A stretch of DNA of 64,000 nucleotides from Hygrophila difformis (taxonomy: Eukaryota > Streptophyta > Magnoliopsida > Lamiales > Acanthaceae). The stretch covers positions 26,228,068 through 26,292,067 of the forward strand of contig JAOANR010000014.1 of assembly GCA_030278955.1 (NCBI GenBank), given 5' to 3'. Below, in pieces: positions 11,181 to 22,755 of the stretch. Made by a program: the position numbers and the translations under genes. Positions within the stretch are counted from its first letter, which is position 1; each line of letters begins with the position of its first letter. The notes under the pieces were generated by a model that was given only the letters and a program-made list of their open reading frames with translations, ran no database searches and was not told where the DNA came from.

Positions 11181-11356
11181 ATGCCCGAAATTCTAATGAA
11201 TGTTGAATATACCCAATGAAAGTATTTATTTTGGCTGGATTTAATTAAAAAGAATTTTATTGAGTGTCTCCTTGGAGGTTACAATGATGTTGGCAAATGT
11301 CTTAACACTTACACAATGCAACTCTAGAAAATTCAGAAGTGGATTGGAGATTATAT

Positions 11357-11361
11357 ACAGT
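11357..11361. repeat. Target-site duplication, left, of the TR-GAG element (ACAGT)
   Basis: ACAGT directly precedes the 5' LTR and is repeated exactly after the 3' LTR at 19705-19709. A 5-bp duplication is the hallmark of LTR retrotransposon integration. Confidence 0.9.
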
Positions 11362-11609
11362 TTTAACCACCTGAATATTATGTATTCCAAATCAATAAAA
11401 TAAACAAATTCGAATTGTTTTGAACTACGTAATGACTTGATCCCTTCACAGGGTACGTAGGCAACTTGGAAATTTCAATTCTGGGTTCAGTCAAACAATA
11501 ATCAAACAACAAACAATCAACAATAAAACAATAATTCAATAACACAATATCACAAAATAATAAAATAATAAAAGCCGAAACACAACTTCGAGGACGAAGT
11601 TGATGCTTA

Positions 11610-11631
11610 AGGAGGGTAGACTGTAATACTC
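11610..11631 (+). other. Internal PPT/LTR-start-like junction inside the 5' LTR
   Basis: AAGGAGGGTAGAC followed by TGTAATACTC resembles the usual end of a chromovirus internal region: a purine tract, then TGTAATACCC. Just upstream is TTCGAGGACGAAG, a phrase common at the 3' end of pol in plant Ty3 elements. The better-preserved twin is at 16595-16618. Confidence 0.6.
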
Positions 11632-12296
11632 GGGATTTTTATCGGCGTTCAAGGAATCAAATTTATTTCTTAATCCGATCAAGGTTGAAATATCTCCGAG
11701 AAGAAGAAAATAATTTATCACAATAAATTATTGCTCGGAAATGAAACGCCGATAGATTCAAAAAATAAATAAATAAATAAATAAATTTCAAAATGAAATA
11801 AAAGAGGGAAAGGAAGCCCGGAGACATTCCATGAATCGAGTCAAAAGAATTAGGATTAAATTCAAGAAAGAAAAGAATTTTAATTCCAAGAACCCGCGAA
11901 GTCGGAAACGATTTAATTAAATAAATTAATACATGGGAGCCAAAAGACGATGAATTAGAAGCCGACGAATCCAAACGCGACGAACTCAAAATTTCGAATA
12001 CGGGATTAATTCGAAACGAAATAAATTTAAGATAAGAATTTATAATCCGAGAATGACCCGAAAAATCGAGCCCGAAAATGTAGGAGGATAGAAACCCGAA
12101 AGAGAGGAGAAAAGGCCCGACGAATCGCACGACCCGGTCCGGACTGCGGTCCAGACCGGAGCCGCGCGGTCCCCGCGCGGTCCGCGCCAAGACCACGCCA
12201 AACAGCTGGTCGCGGGAGTTGCGTTTTCATGGCGATTTCTTTCCTTGTTTTGGTGCTCCAGCTTTGGCAACTCACCTAGGGTTGTGGGGGAGTCTT

Positions 12297-12302
12297 TATA
12301 AA
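12297..12302 (+). promoter_or_regulatory. TATA box in the 5' LTR
   Basis: TATAAA lies at the end of a GC-rich block and is conserved at 17294-17299 in the 3' LTR. It is the likely start of element transcription, placing the U3/R border near 12325. Confidence 0.55.
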
Positions 12303-13772
12303 CCAAATTGCAGCTCCTAGGTCGCCCAAAAACTGGTTGCAGCCACCCCCATCACCCTCTCTACACACACATTCGAAAAACCTAATCTTTGAGACTTCCG
12401 GAGGCCACCCGACGGAGGAGACGAAGTTTTGGACGAGGCCAAGCCATGCCAGACGCCGTGTGGTGGTAAGGATGAGATTTCAATCCCTTTTTCCATAGCC
12501 CTAGTGGAATTTAGAACCTAACTTTTAGTATTTCTCTCTTATAATCGCAAATCGGGACCGAAGAGAAGGAGACGAGTAGATTTAGACGTGTTCGTTGATC
12601 CCCAAGGCCATCCCGACGAAATCTAAGACTTTAGATCTTAGACACTGTAAGTTGATTCTTCTCATAACCGTTTTGGTGCCCTAAAATCGAATGGAATGCA
12701 AGTTTTAATCAACACACGAAAACCTGTCCCAAACACCCTCCCTATGCGCAGTTTCAGAAATCCAATTTTTAGACCCTTTTCGAGCTTTCAAACGGAGAAA
12801 CTTAAAACTACAAAATTGTTCCTAAGGACTTAAAGTATACTGTGTTAAAATTTCAGAAATTTTCGTTGATGTTTGGTCCGTCAAATCGAATCTGGTATAT
12901 TCTGCGTTTTCGGACAAAACCCCATATGTGACAGTCTTGCGTGTTCGATTCCCTTGACGTTTTTCTAATGGATCCCATCAAAACTAAACTTTCATGTAAA
13001 AACGAAAGTTGTAGCTAACCGTCTAAATATTGTGTCCGTAAAATTTCACGCGTTTTCGTTAAGTTTTGATACTCGAAATTTCACCGAAAAAATTCTGCGT
13101 TTTTAAATACTTTCGAAAATCCTGACAGCTTTCATATGCGGACTTCATGAGGATTTTTCTCTCACCTTCGGTCGAAACCAATCTTTGATGTGAACATAAA
13201 AGTTGTAGATATTTGTCTCATGATTTTGCCCGTAAAATTTCGTGAACTTTCGTTAACGTTTGAATCTTCAAATTGATCCGAACAGCCTGTGTTTTTGAAA
13301 AGAAAACTTAACAGATTTTTAGCCGAACTTGATGCGCGGATCTGATCTGATCCGGAGTGTTTCCGGACAAAACACCTCTAATAGAACTTGTTCATTTTGT
13401 GTCATTTACATGCCTGTAAAATTTCATAATTTTCGGAGTTCGTTTACTAGGTCGGAAACATGTTTTAAAAACAGTGCGCTGTTACCGGAAGGTGGCAGAT
13501 TATACTTTCTAAGAAGATCGTAAAATTTGACTTGTTTCCTTACCCGATTTCGAGAAACTTGAAACACAAAAGTTGTTCGTTAGGGTGTCGTTGATACACT
13601 GAGTAAATTTCATAGTGATCGCCTTAAGAATGAATTTTTGAAACCAAAAGGCGTAATCTGCGACGGGTGCGCTTACTAAACTTTGAGATTTATGAAAAAC
13701 TTTCCTTACGACACTTTCAACAATTTTGAAAACTTTATGAATTATGATCGAATTGGGAACTATGAAATCTTG

Positions 13773-14052
13773 ATTATGTGGCTTGTGGACATAAGAGCCC
13801 AAGCATACGACTAGCGGACATAAGAGCCCTAGTGAAACATAAATTATGCGGCTTGTGGACATAAGAGCCCAAGCGTACGACTAGCGGACATAAGAGCCCT
13901 AGTGAAATATTGATATGAGGCTTGTGGACACAAGAGCCCAAGCGTACGACTAGAGGACATAAGAGCCCTAGTGAAATATCGACCATGAGGCTTGTGGACA
14001 TAAGAGCCCTAGCGAATGGTGATTTGTAAGACTTGTGGACATAAGTGCCCAA
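13773..14052 (+). repeat. Tandem repeats in the 5' LTR (about 65-bp unit)
   Basis: Four to five copies of a unit containing GGCTTGTGGACATAAGAGCCC and AAGCGTACGACTAG, followed by GGACATAAGAGCCCTAGTGAAA. The half-units GTGGACATAAGAGCCC and GCGGACATAAGAGCCC are related, so the array is a dimeric repeat. It has nothing of CRISPR nature; there are no unique spacers. Confidence 0.85.
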
Positions 14053-14709
14053 GTGGAAACAAAAATAGAAGAATGAAATATTAGCTATGCGAGAACATAT
14101 AATCTATCCCATGAATTATGAAACCCTTTGACTTATAATAAATTCCTTTATGCTAATTTCTAAAATTTATATCCTTAGTATTTGTGTACGTCTCTTTACG
14201 TTTAGAATCATGCAGTTAAATTCTTATTATTAATGTTGACAAAATACATTTTTATACTATAAAATGTGCATGAGTAAAAAGGAGAATTTTTATTAATTAC
14301 ATTTTTAAAACCCATTATTGTTATGTTAAGAATTAACTTACTCAATATTTTATATACTGGTAAAACCCGTTGTTTTATTTTTCTTTTACAGAGTATGAAG
14401 GAATGGCATGAGCATGCACGCATATTGGGGCACGGGAATTAAATTAGGAATTGTGAATGTTGTATTTTGTTAGACTTAAATTACCCACTGCGTTTTGGCC
14501 ATGTCGGCCCATATTTAAATTTTCCGCTGCGACTTATTTGAATGATACTATGTTATTTTAAAGTAAATCCATTTGGGCTTGTTTTAAAATTATTTTGAAA
14601 TACCTTTAGTCTTGCATCTCTCAAGCGAGCTCGAATGAACTCGTGTCTTGCTTGGGAGGTGTGGCGGTGGCATCCCGGCCTGGGTTATCAAATCCGGGGT
14701 GTTACAAAG

Positions 14710-14723
14710 TGGTATCAGAGCCC
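14710..14723 (+). other. Primer binding site (initiator tRNA-Met type)
   Basis: TGGTATCAGAGCCC starts three bases after the 5' LTR. TGGTATCAGAGC is the standard plant PBS complementary to the 3' end of initiator methionine tRNA. Confidence 0.9.
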
Positions 14724-15201
14724 GAAAATATTTTAAAAATATTATTTTTATTTTTAGCCCAATATAGGGGCCCAAAGAAATTTTTAACTACTATTATTAT
14801 TATTTTAAAATTTCAAAGTATTATTTCCATGGTTCAAGTCTTATTTTAAAAACCCATGGGAAAATATATCTAAATTATTCGGACAAGTTTAGATGAACGC
14901 ATAAAATAATTTTCGGGGTTGGGATAACATTGCATTGCATTGCATACATCCACGAATATTTGCGATATTTTTTTTTATGTCAATTATCAGTATTAAATAT
15001 TACTCTTATCTTAGAATTCGACATGACCTTGACTTAGGAGCGTTTGCTTAAGACTAATTTTGCATTAGTCCTAGAACTTGATCACCTAAGCTTGGCGTGC
15101 CCATACATTATCTCCTCTTGACAACCCTATCTTATAGGTTTTCTTGAACGCTAACTTGCCTTAGATTAGAAACTCATCTTCACGTGCGTTGATAATAGAA
15201 A

Positions 15202-16245
15202 ATGGCACCTAAGGAAAAATCGAGGAAGGAAATCCCAAACAACACCAACGCTGACATCCATAACGCACCGAACAATACCGAGATTGCTCATAACGTAGGA
15301 AGGCAAGCGCCTCCTATTTCCAATAATTTGGACGAACGCCTAAGAACTATGGAAGAAGTCCTCATAGCTTTGGGAAACGCTGAGGTACGAAGGACACCAG
15401 TGGGTGTACCACCGCCGGCAGCCCGACTCAATTACCTAGCGTTAGTAAACCCTTACCAGCCAACCCACTATGATGGCCAAGAAGATCCGACCAAACTGGA
15501 AGATTGGATCCGCACATTTGATAAGCTCCTTAGCGCTGTCAAATGTCCCGAGGACGAGAAGGTCCAAGTGGCGACCTACTATCTTGGCGGAGAGGCAGAC
15601 GAATGGTGGCATAACCTCCAAGGAAATTTAACTAAAGCCTTCCTATGGGAAGAATTTAAGGAGGTCTTGAGGGAAAGGTTTTACCCAATGAGCATTAAGG
15701 CCGCAAAGTATGAAGAATTCGTCCATTTAAAACAAGGTGGGCAAACGGTACAAGAGTACTATGCCAAGTTTAAGGAGCTGATTAGATTTGCTCCTGCAAT
15801 GGTGCCAACTGACTTCGACAAGGCGCATAAGTTCGAGATGGGTTTGAATCTTGATATTCGAGAGATATTGGTGGGAGGACAATGCACGACTTTGCAGGCG
15901 GTATATGACCGGGCAGTAACAGTCGCTCGTGTCCAACAATTAAAGCGAAAGGACAATGACGAATCGAGCAAAAACTCGCAAGGATTTGAGAAGAAGAATC
16001 GTAATAAGAACAAGAATAATAACTTTAGGAGGGGCGATGACCAAGCTAGATTCGATGGGACTAGAGGGAATGATAACTGTGGTGCACTCATACCAAAATG
16101 CCCGCGGGGCAATCGACCGCATCTGGTGCGCCGGTGCCCGAAGCCTGGAGCCTGCTATAAGTGCGGCAAGTTTGGTCACATGGCTAGGGGATGTCGAACG
16201 CCGGAGGAGGCGATCGAAAGGAGAATGGATCTGGTGAACCTCTAG
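15202..16245 (+). CDS. gag: Gag polyprotein of the TR-GAG element, 347 aa
   Basis: An intact 347-aa frame. Residues 1-75 are polar and disordered. Residues of about 80-235 form a Ty3-type retrotransposon Gag domain (YQPTHYDGQEDP, then GEADEWWHNL, FYPMSIKAAKYEEF and LKQGGQTVQEYYAKF). A basic Lys/Asn-rich linker follows at about 245-285. A single CCHC zinc knuckle, CYKCGKFGHMARGC, sits at about 318-331. This Gag type is characteristic of Tekay-like chromoviruses. The protein would form virus-like particles and package element RNA; being open, it could serve this element and its relatives. The frame stops just after the knuckle (DLVNL), with no pol frame downstream. A 500-base leader separates it from the PBS. 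Confidence 0.93.
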   Translation: MAPKEKSRKEIPNNTNADIHNAPNNTEIAHNVGRQAPPISNNLDERLRTMEEVLIALGNAEVRRTPVGVPPPAARLNYLALVNPYQPTHYDGQEDPTKLEDWIRTFDKLLSAVKCPEDEKVQVATYYLGGEADEWWHNLQGNLTKAFLWEEFKEVLRERFYPMSIKAAKYEEFVHLKQGGQTVQEYYAKFKELIRFAPAMVPTDFDKAHKFEMGLNLDIREILVGGQCTTLQAVYDRAVTVARVQQLKRKDNDESSKNSQGFEKKNRNKNKNNNFRRGDDQARFDGTRGNDNCGALIPKCPRGNRPHLVRRCPKPGACYKCGKFGHMARGCRTPEEAIERRMDLVNL

Positions 16246-16335
16246 CAGGGAGAAGCTGAAAAAGGGAACAAGGTCAAAACTCGAACATCCTTGAGAATAA
16301 TGCATAGGCAGTTATGGGGACATAACTGTAATCTT

Positions 16336-16347
16336 AAGGGGGGAGAA
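16336..16347 (+). other. Polypurine tract of the TR-GAG element
   Basis: AAGGGGGGAGAA ends exactly at the first base of the 3' LTR (TGTAACCACC). It primes plus-strand synthesis. Confidence 0.9.
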
Positions 16348-19300
16348 TGTAACCACCTGAATATTATGTATTCCAAATCAATAAAATAAACAAATTCGAA
16401 TTGTTTTGAACTACGTAATGACTTGATCCCTTCACAGGGTACGTAGGCAACTTGGAAATTTCAATTCTGGGTTCAGTCAAACAATAATCAAATAACAAAC
16501 AATCAACAATCAAACAATAATTCAATAACACAATATCACAAAATAATAAAATAATAAAAGCCGAAACACAACTTCGAGGACGAAGTTGATGCTTAAGGGG
16601 GGTAGAGTGTAATACCCAGGATTTTTATCGGCGTTCAAGGAATCAAATTTATTTCTTAGTCCGATCAAGGTTGAAATATCTCCGAGAAGAAGAAAATAAT
16701 TTATCACAATAAATTATTGCTCGGAAATGAAACGCCGATAGATTCAAAAAAAAATAATAATAAAAAAAAATAAATAAATAAATTTCAAACTGGAATAAAA
16801 GAGGGAAAGAAAGCTCGGAGACATTCCATGAATCGAGTCAAAAGAATTAGGATTAAATTCAAGAAAGAAAAGAATTTTAATTCCAAGAAACCGCGAAGTC
16901 GGAAACGATTTAATTAAATAAATTAATACACGGGAGCCAAAAGACGATGAATTAGAAGCCGACGAATCCAAACGCGACGAACTCAAAATTTCAAATACGG
17001 GATTAATTCGAAACGAAATAAATTTAAGATAAGAATTTATAATCCGAGAATGACCCGAAAAATCGAGCCCGAAAATGTAGGAGGATAGAAACCCGAAAGA
17101 GAGGAGAAAAGGCCCGACGAATCGCACAACCCGGTCCGAACTGAGGTCCAGACCGGAGCCGCGCGGTCCCCGCGCGGTCCGCGCCAAGACCACGCCAAAC
17201 AGCTGGTCGCGGGAGTTGCGTTTTCATGGCGATTTCTTTCCTTGTTTTGGTGCTCCAGCTTTGGCAACTCACCTAGGGTTGTGGGGGAGTCTTTATAAAC
17301 CAAATTGCAGCTCCTAGGTCGCCCAAAAACTGGTTGCAGCCGCCCCCATCACCCTCTCTACACACACATTCGAAAAACCTAATCTTTGAGACTTCCGGAG
17401 GCCACCCGACGGAGGAGACGAAGTTTTGGACGAGGCCAAGCCATGCCAGACGCCGTGTGGTGGTAAGGATGAGATTTCAATCCCTTTTTCCATAGCCCTA
17501 GTCGAATTTAGAACCTAACTTTTAGTATTTCTCTCTTATAATCGCAAATCGGGACCGAAGAGAAGGAGACGAGTAGATTTAGACGTGTTCGTTGATCCCC
17601 AAGGCCATCCCGATGAAATCTAAGACTTTAGATCTTAGACACTGTAAGTTGATTCTTCTCATAACCGTTTTGGTGCCCTAAAATCGAATGGAATGCAAGT
17701 TTTAATCAACACACGAAAATCTGTCCCAAACACCCTCCCTATGCGCAGTTTCTGAAATCCAATTTTTAGACCCTTTTCGAGCTTTCAAACGGAGAAACTT
17801 AAAACTAAAAAATTGTTCTTAAGGACTTAAAGTATACTGTGTTAAAATTTCAGAAATTTTCGTTGATGTTTGGTCCGTCAAATCGAATTTGGTATATTCT
17901 GCGTTTTCGGACAAAACCCCATATGTGACAGTCTTGCGTGTTCGATTCCCTTGACGTTTTTCTAATGTATCCCATCAAAACTAAACTTTCATGTAAAAAC
18001 GGAAGTTGTAGCTAACCATCTAAATATTGTGTCCGTAAAATTTCACGCGTTTTCGTTAAGTTTTGATACTCGAAATGTCACCGAAAAGATTCTGCGTTTT
18101 TAAATACTTTCGAAAATCCTGACAGCTTTCATATGCGGACTTCATGAGGATTTTTCTCTCACCTTCGGTCGAAACCAATCTTTGATGTGAACATAAAAGT
18201 TGTAGATATTTGTCTCAAGATTTTGCCCGTAAAATTTTGTGAACTTTCGTTAACGTTTGAATCTTCAAATTGATCCGAACAGCCTGTGTTTTTTAAAAGA
18301 AAACTTGACAGATTTTTAGCCGAACTTGATGCGCGGATCTGATCTGATCCGGAGTGTTTCCGGACAAAATACCTCTAATAGAACTTGTTCATTTTGTGTC
18401 ATTTACATGCCTGTAAAATTTCATAATTTTTGGAGTTCGTTTACTAGGTCGGAAACATGTTTTAAAAACAGTGCGCTGTTACCGGAAGGTGGTAGATTAT
18501 ACTTTCTAAGAAGATCGTAAAATTTGACTTGTTTCCTTACCCGATTTCGAGAAACTTGAAACACAAAAGTTTTTCGTTAGGGTGTCGTTGATACACTGAG
18601 TAAATTTCATAGTGATCGCCTTAAGAATGAATTTTTGAAACCAAAAGGCGTAATCTGCGACGGGTGCGCTTACTAAACTTTGAGATTTATGAAAAACTTT
18701 CCTTACGACACTTTCAACAATTTTGAAAACTTTATGAATTATGATCGAATCGGGAACTATGAAATCTTGATTATGTGGCTTGTGGACATAAGAGCCCAAG
18801 CATACGACTAGCGGACATAAGAGCCCTAGTGAAACATAAATTATGCGGCTTGTGGACATAAGAGCCCAAGCGTACGACTAGCGGACATAAGAGCCCTAGT
18901 GAAATATTGATATGAGGCTTGTGGACATAAGAGCCCAAGCGTACGACTAGAGGACATAAGAGCCCTAGTGAAATATCGACCATGAGGCTTGTGGACATAA
19001 GAGCCCTAGCGAATGGTGATTTGTAAGACTTGTGGACATAAGTGCCCAAGTGGAAACAAAAGTAGAAGAATGAAATATTAGCTATGCGAGAACATATAAT
19101 CTATCCCATGAATTATGAAACCCTTTGACTTATAATAAATTCCTTTATGCTAATTTCTAAAATTTATATCCTTAGTATTTGTGTACGTCTCTTTACGTTT
19201 AGAATCATGCAGTTAAATTCTTATTATTAATGTTGACAAAATACATTTTTATACTATAAAATGTGCATGAGTAAAAAGGAGAATTTTTATTAATTACATT

Positions 19301-19704
19301 TTTAAAACCCATTATTGTTATGTTAAGAATTAACTTACTCAGTATTTTATATACTGATAAAACCCGTTGTTTTATTTTTCTTTTACAGAGTATGAAGGAA
19401 TGGCATGAGCATGCACGCATATTGGGGCTCGGGAATTAAATTAGGAATTGTGAATGTTGTATTTTGTTAGACTTAAATTACCCACTGCGTTTTGGCCATG
19501 TCGGCCCATATTTAAATTTTCCGCTGCGACTTATTTGAATGATACTATGTTATTTTAAAGTAAATCCTTTTGGGCTTGTTTTAAAATTATTTTTGAAATA
19601 TCTTTAGCCTTGCATCTCTCAAGCGAGCTCGAATGAACTCGTGTCTTGCTTGGGAGGTGTGGCGGTGGCATCCCGGCCTGGGTTATCAAATCCGGGGTGT
19701 TACA
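16348..19704 (+). repeat. 3' LTR of the TR-GAG element
   Basis: It starts TGTAACCACC and ends GGGGTGTTACA, followed by the ACAGT duplication. It is nearly identical to the 5' LTR. It keeps the internal junction in better form: AAGGGGGGTAGAG followed by TGTAATACCC at 16595-16617. TATA box at 17294-17299. Confidence 0.93.
18770..19049 (+). repeat. Tandem repeats in the 3' LTR
   Basis: Same array as at 13773-14052, same copy number and only a few base differences. Confidence 0.85.
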
Positions 19705-19709
19705 ACAGT
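19705..19709. repeat. Target-site duplication, right, of the TR-GAG element (ACAGT)
   Basis: Exact match to 11357-11361. The interrupted host sequence can be followed across the insertion: it ends in TATATACAGT on the left and resumes AGTATATCAAG on the right. Confidence 0.9.
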
Positions 19710-20416
<707 letters not shown>

Positions 20417-20902
20417 TGTTGTCACCTAGAAAGATGTTTGAGCCTATTATTGAGTCCCAGTTCCCATCGGCCCAATTTTTCAAGCCCAGTCCATGGATGA
20501 GTCCCGAGACGGATGGCTACGAGCTATAAGAAGCGCGGCACCAGAAGATCCGTTGGAGAGGATCATGACGGCATTGAAGACTAGGCGCCATCAGAGGAGA
20601 GGATCATGGGAGCGTTACAGATGTTACAACTTGGATGGAGGCTGGTGCTCTCGCTATAAATAATAGGAGGTGGCATCCCAGGAGAGGAACCCTCAACCTC
20701 TCCAAAGAGAAACCACACTTTACAATTTTTCTTTCCTGCAATTTCCTTCATGCACTTTCATTTTGTTCTTCCATTCCGCAATTTCATTCCTTTACAGTTT
20801 TCTTTAAATTCCTGTAGTTCCTTTCCGCAATTTTTTGTAAGTGTCTTCAACATTCTTCAATCCAAATACGGTTTTACTCCTCTGAAAATTTCGTGGTTAA
20901 CA
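20417..20902 (+). repeat. 5' LTR of element B
   Basis: TGTTGTCACC … GTGGTTAACA, so the ends are short inverted repeats (TGTT/AACA). TATAAATA box at 20655-20662. Copies: 23874-24354 direct, 27122-27599 inverted. Confidence 0.88.
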
Positions 20903-20905
20903 AAT

Positions 20906-20922
20906 TGGCACGCCCAGTGGGA
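20906..20922 (+). other. Putative primer binding site of element B
   Basis: TGGCACGCCCAGTGGGA starts three bases after the LTR. It begins TGG as a PBS must. I cannot name the tRNA with confidence. Confidence 0.6.
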
Positions 20923-21007
20923 ATCGAGTGGACACCATATCCGTTTAAGAGTTTATGCTACTTAATCCGGATGAATAGTAAGAGACTTAATTCAAAAGTT
21001 CGAAGAA

Positions 21008-22755
21008 ATGTCACTACAAGAGAACACACCAGTCAGAACACCCTCTGAGAACGTCGATAATGCGGCATGCACCTCTCAACCGCAACAGGGAATAATGCAG
21101 ATCCCTACTTTGTCTAAGCAGATGCGGCTATCGATGACAGAATCGATGGCCAAGTTCATGCCTTTACTCACGAGACACCTAATGGATGTATTGCGGCCTG
21201 CCATGGCCGACCAAACTGACCGAGTATGCGGTTCCTTGCGTACTCAGCAAGATGGAACTGCTCCGGCAAACAACACAATTGTGCCGCCAAACATCCGATG
21301 TCCAGGGCCGTCAGGCGGCCAACAGCGCACTTGAGGAACCACACTTGGCCAGCCGCCACTCCCGGAGAGGCCTGGCCAATCTGTTCCTATGCCAGGCTAC
21401 TTATACCTTTGCTCCTACGGCACCCAGCATGCCGAACTTTGGTTACGCAGCACCTCCCATGCCGATCTATACTTCTTCAGGCTGCTTGATGGCGGCCAGC
21501 GCTGTACCAGGTTGCACGCCGATCTTTGGTGCATCTGGCATGGCACCACGTCAGGCGGCAACACCTCCTGTGCTAAATGTTCCAACCACACCTTATGTGG
21601 CGACACCATTGAACCTTCGTTCGATGCCGCGAACACTAGGGGGCAGGCGCCACATCCATGTAGAGTGGCGGCGGCGCCTGTCACACCAGCCGCCATGCCT
21701 CATACGCAGGCACCTGGTTGGATGCCACCAACACTAGGGGGCAGGCGCCACCGGTATGTGGAGTGGTGACGACACCTACACTAGCCGCCATGACTCCTGC
21801 CACACCTCTAGCCGCCATGCCTCCTACACAGGCACCGACGGTCTCACCCGAGTTGCTTGCAGACATGATGCAGCAACATTTTGGAATTCAACTGAGGCCG
21901 ATGGAGCAGCCTACGTCTAGGAAGCCATACCCTAATTGGGTAGACACCATGCAGCCATACCCTAGGGGCTTCAAAATGCCCGAGTTCACCACCTTCTCAG
22001 GGGACGGCGGCAAGTCCACTGTAGAACATGTGGGCAGATTCACTGCTCAATGTGGTGAAGCGCCGGCCAACGACTGGCTGAAGTTGTGGTTGTTCAGTTC
22101 ATCCCTCACTGGACCTGCCTTCGCATGGTTTGCATCCTTGCGGCCTAACTCAATTCAAAACTGGACCGATCTTGAGCGGGCATTCCATGACAGGTTCTAC
22201 ACGCCACTGTCACAGCTGAGTCTCGCAGACCTTACCAATGCCAAACAGTTTGCCGATGAGGCGGCAAACACCTTTATTAACCAATTACAGAGGCTTAAGG
22301 GCTGATGCACAATGACAGTCCCTGATAGGGAGATAGCCAATATCGCAGTGGCTAACATGTTGCCAATATTGAAAGAACATTTAATTGTGAAGGATTCCAC
22401 TGATCTTGCCCGGCTGGCCGAGAAAGTGGCCCGCTTGGAAAAGTTCTTGGAGGAATAAGAAGCACAACATCATCCTATGTATGGAGTCCACTTCGAGGAG
22501 ATGAGATTTAGAGACAAGGAAGACGAACCCATGGAAGTGGCTGTTGCAGAATTAGTGCATACAACCAAACCACATACTTGTGCGGCCCTCAGACCGCCTA
22601 GGCAGAAGGAGGCAAAGTATAGGCCTGAGGAAGACCTCTTTGACATAAGAAGAGCAGAACAAGTGTTCGACTCATTGCTCAAAGATGGAGTGATTAGGCT
22701 GCCCGTGGGCAGAAGTTACAGCGGCCGAGAACATTCGGGGCCGATCATTCTGTAA
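21008..22755 (+). pseudogene. gag: Gag pseudogene of element B
   Basis: The frame is broken by frameshifts and stops. The first part (from 21008, MSLQENTPVRTP) covers the disordered N-terminus. The middle (about 21300-21840) is a Pro/Ala/Thr-rich stretch with duplicated blocks, shared between frames. The best part (21718-22305) holds the Gag core: PYPRGFKMPEFTTFSGDGG, STVEHVGRFTAQCGE, LTGPAFAWFASL and FHDRFYTPLSQLSLADL. It reaches a stop at 22303, continues in the same frame (LARLAEKVARLEKF) to another stop at 22456, then on to HFEEMRFRDKEDEPMEV and GVIRLPVGR. This type of Gag is typical of plant Tat/Retand-like Ty3 elements. No knuckle and no pol are seen. Confidence 0.8.

Larger units (their letters stand above)
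11362..14706 (+). repeat. 5' LTR of the TR-GAG element
   Basis: It begins TTTAACCACC (TG mutated to TT) and ends GGGGTGTTACA. Contents in order: an outer 260-bp segment; an internal PPT-like/LTR-start junction at 11610-11631; an A/T-rich stretch; a GC-rich promoter block with a TATA box; a long low-complexity middle; a 65-bp tandem repeat cluster; and a 3' tail containing GGCGGTGGCATCCCGG. The antisense frames of up to 177 aa in it are not supported as genes. Confidence 0.93.
11362..19704 (+). mobile_element. Complete non-autonomous gag-only LTR retrotransposon (TR-GAG type, Ty3-like)
   Basis: Two near-identical direct LTRs (11362-14706 and 16348-19704) flank a 1.64-kb internal domain that encodes only Gag. 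ACAGT is duplicated at both outer edges. A primer binding site and a polypurine tract sit in the expected places. No protease, reverse transcriptase, RNase H or integrase is present, so mobility would need a partner element. In about 600 bases after the TATA box I count roughly eight LTR-LTR differences, which suggests a recent insertion. The LTRs (3.35 kb each) are twice as long as the internal region, an extreme ratio. The first base pair of the 5' LTR reads TT instead of TG, a point mutation compared with the 3' LTR. Confidence 0.93.

Noticed and set aside
11663..12306. Minus-strand frames of 82-177 aa in the 5' LTR, repeated in the 3' LTR
   Set aside because: They lie in U3 and the promoter block, differ between the two LTRs at the protein level and show no family motif. 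Conservation is explained by the LTR duplication.
13773..14052. CRISPR-like appearance of regular repeats
   Set aside because: Repeats are head-to-tail without unique spacers, and the context is a plant LTR.
21168..21866. Overlapping frames of 61-183 aa on both strands in element B
   Set aside because: They are alternative frames of a decayed Pro/Ala-rich gag region broken by indels.
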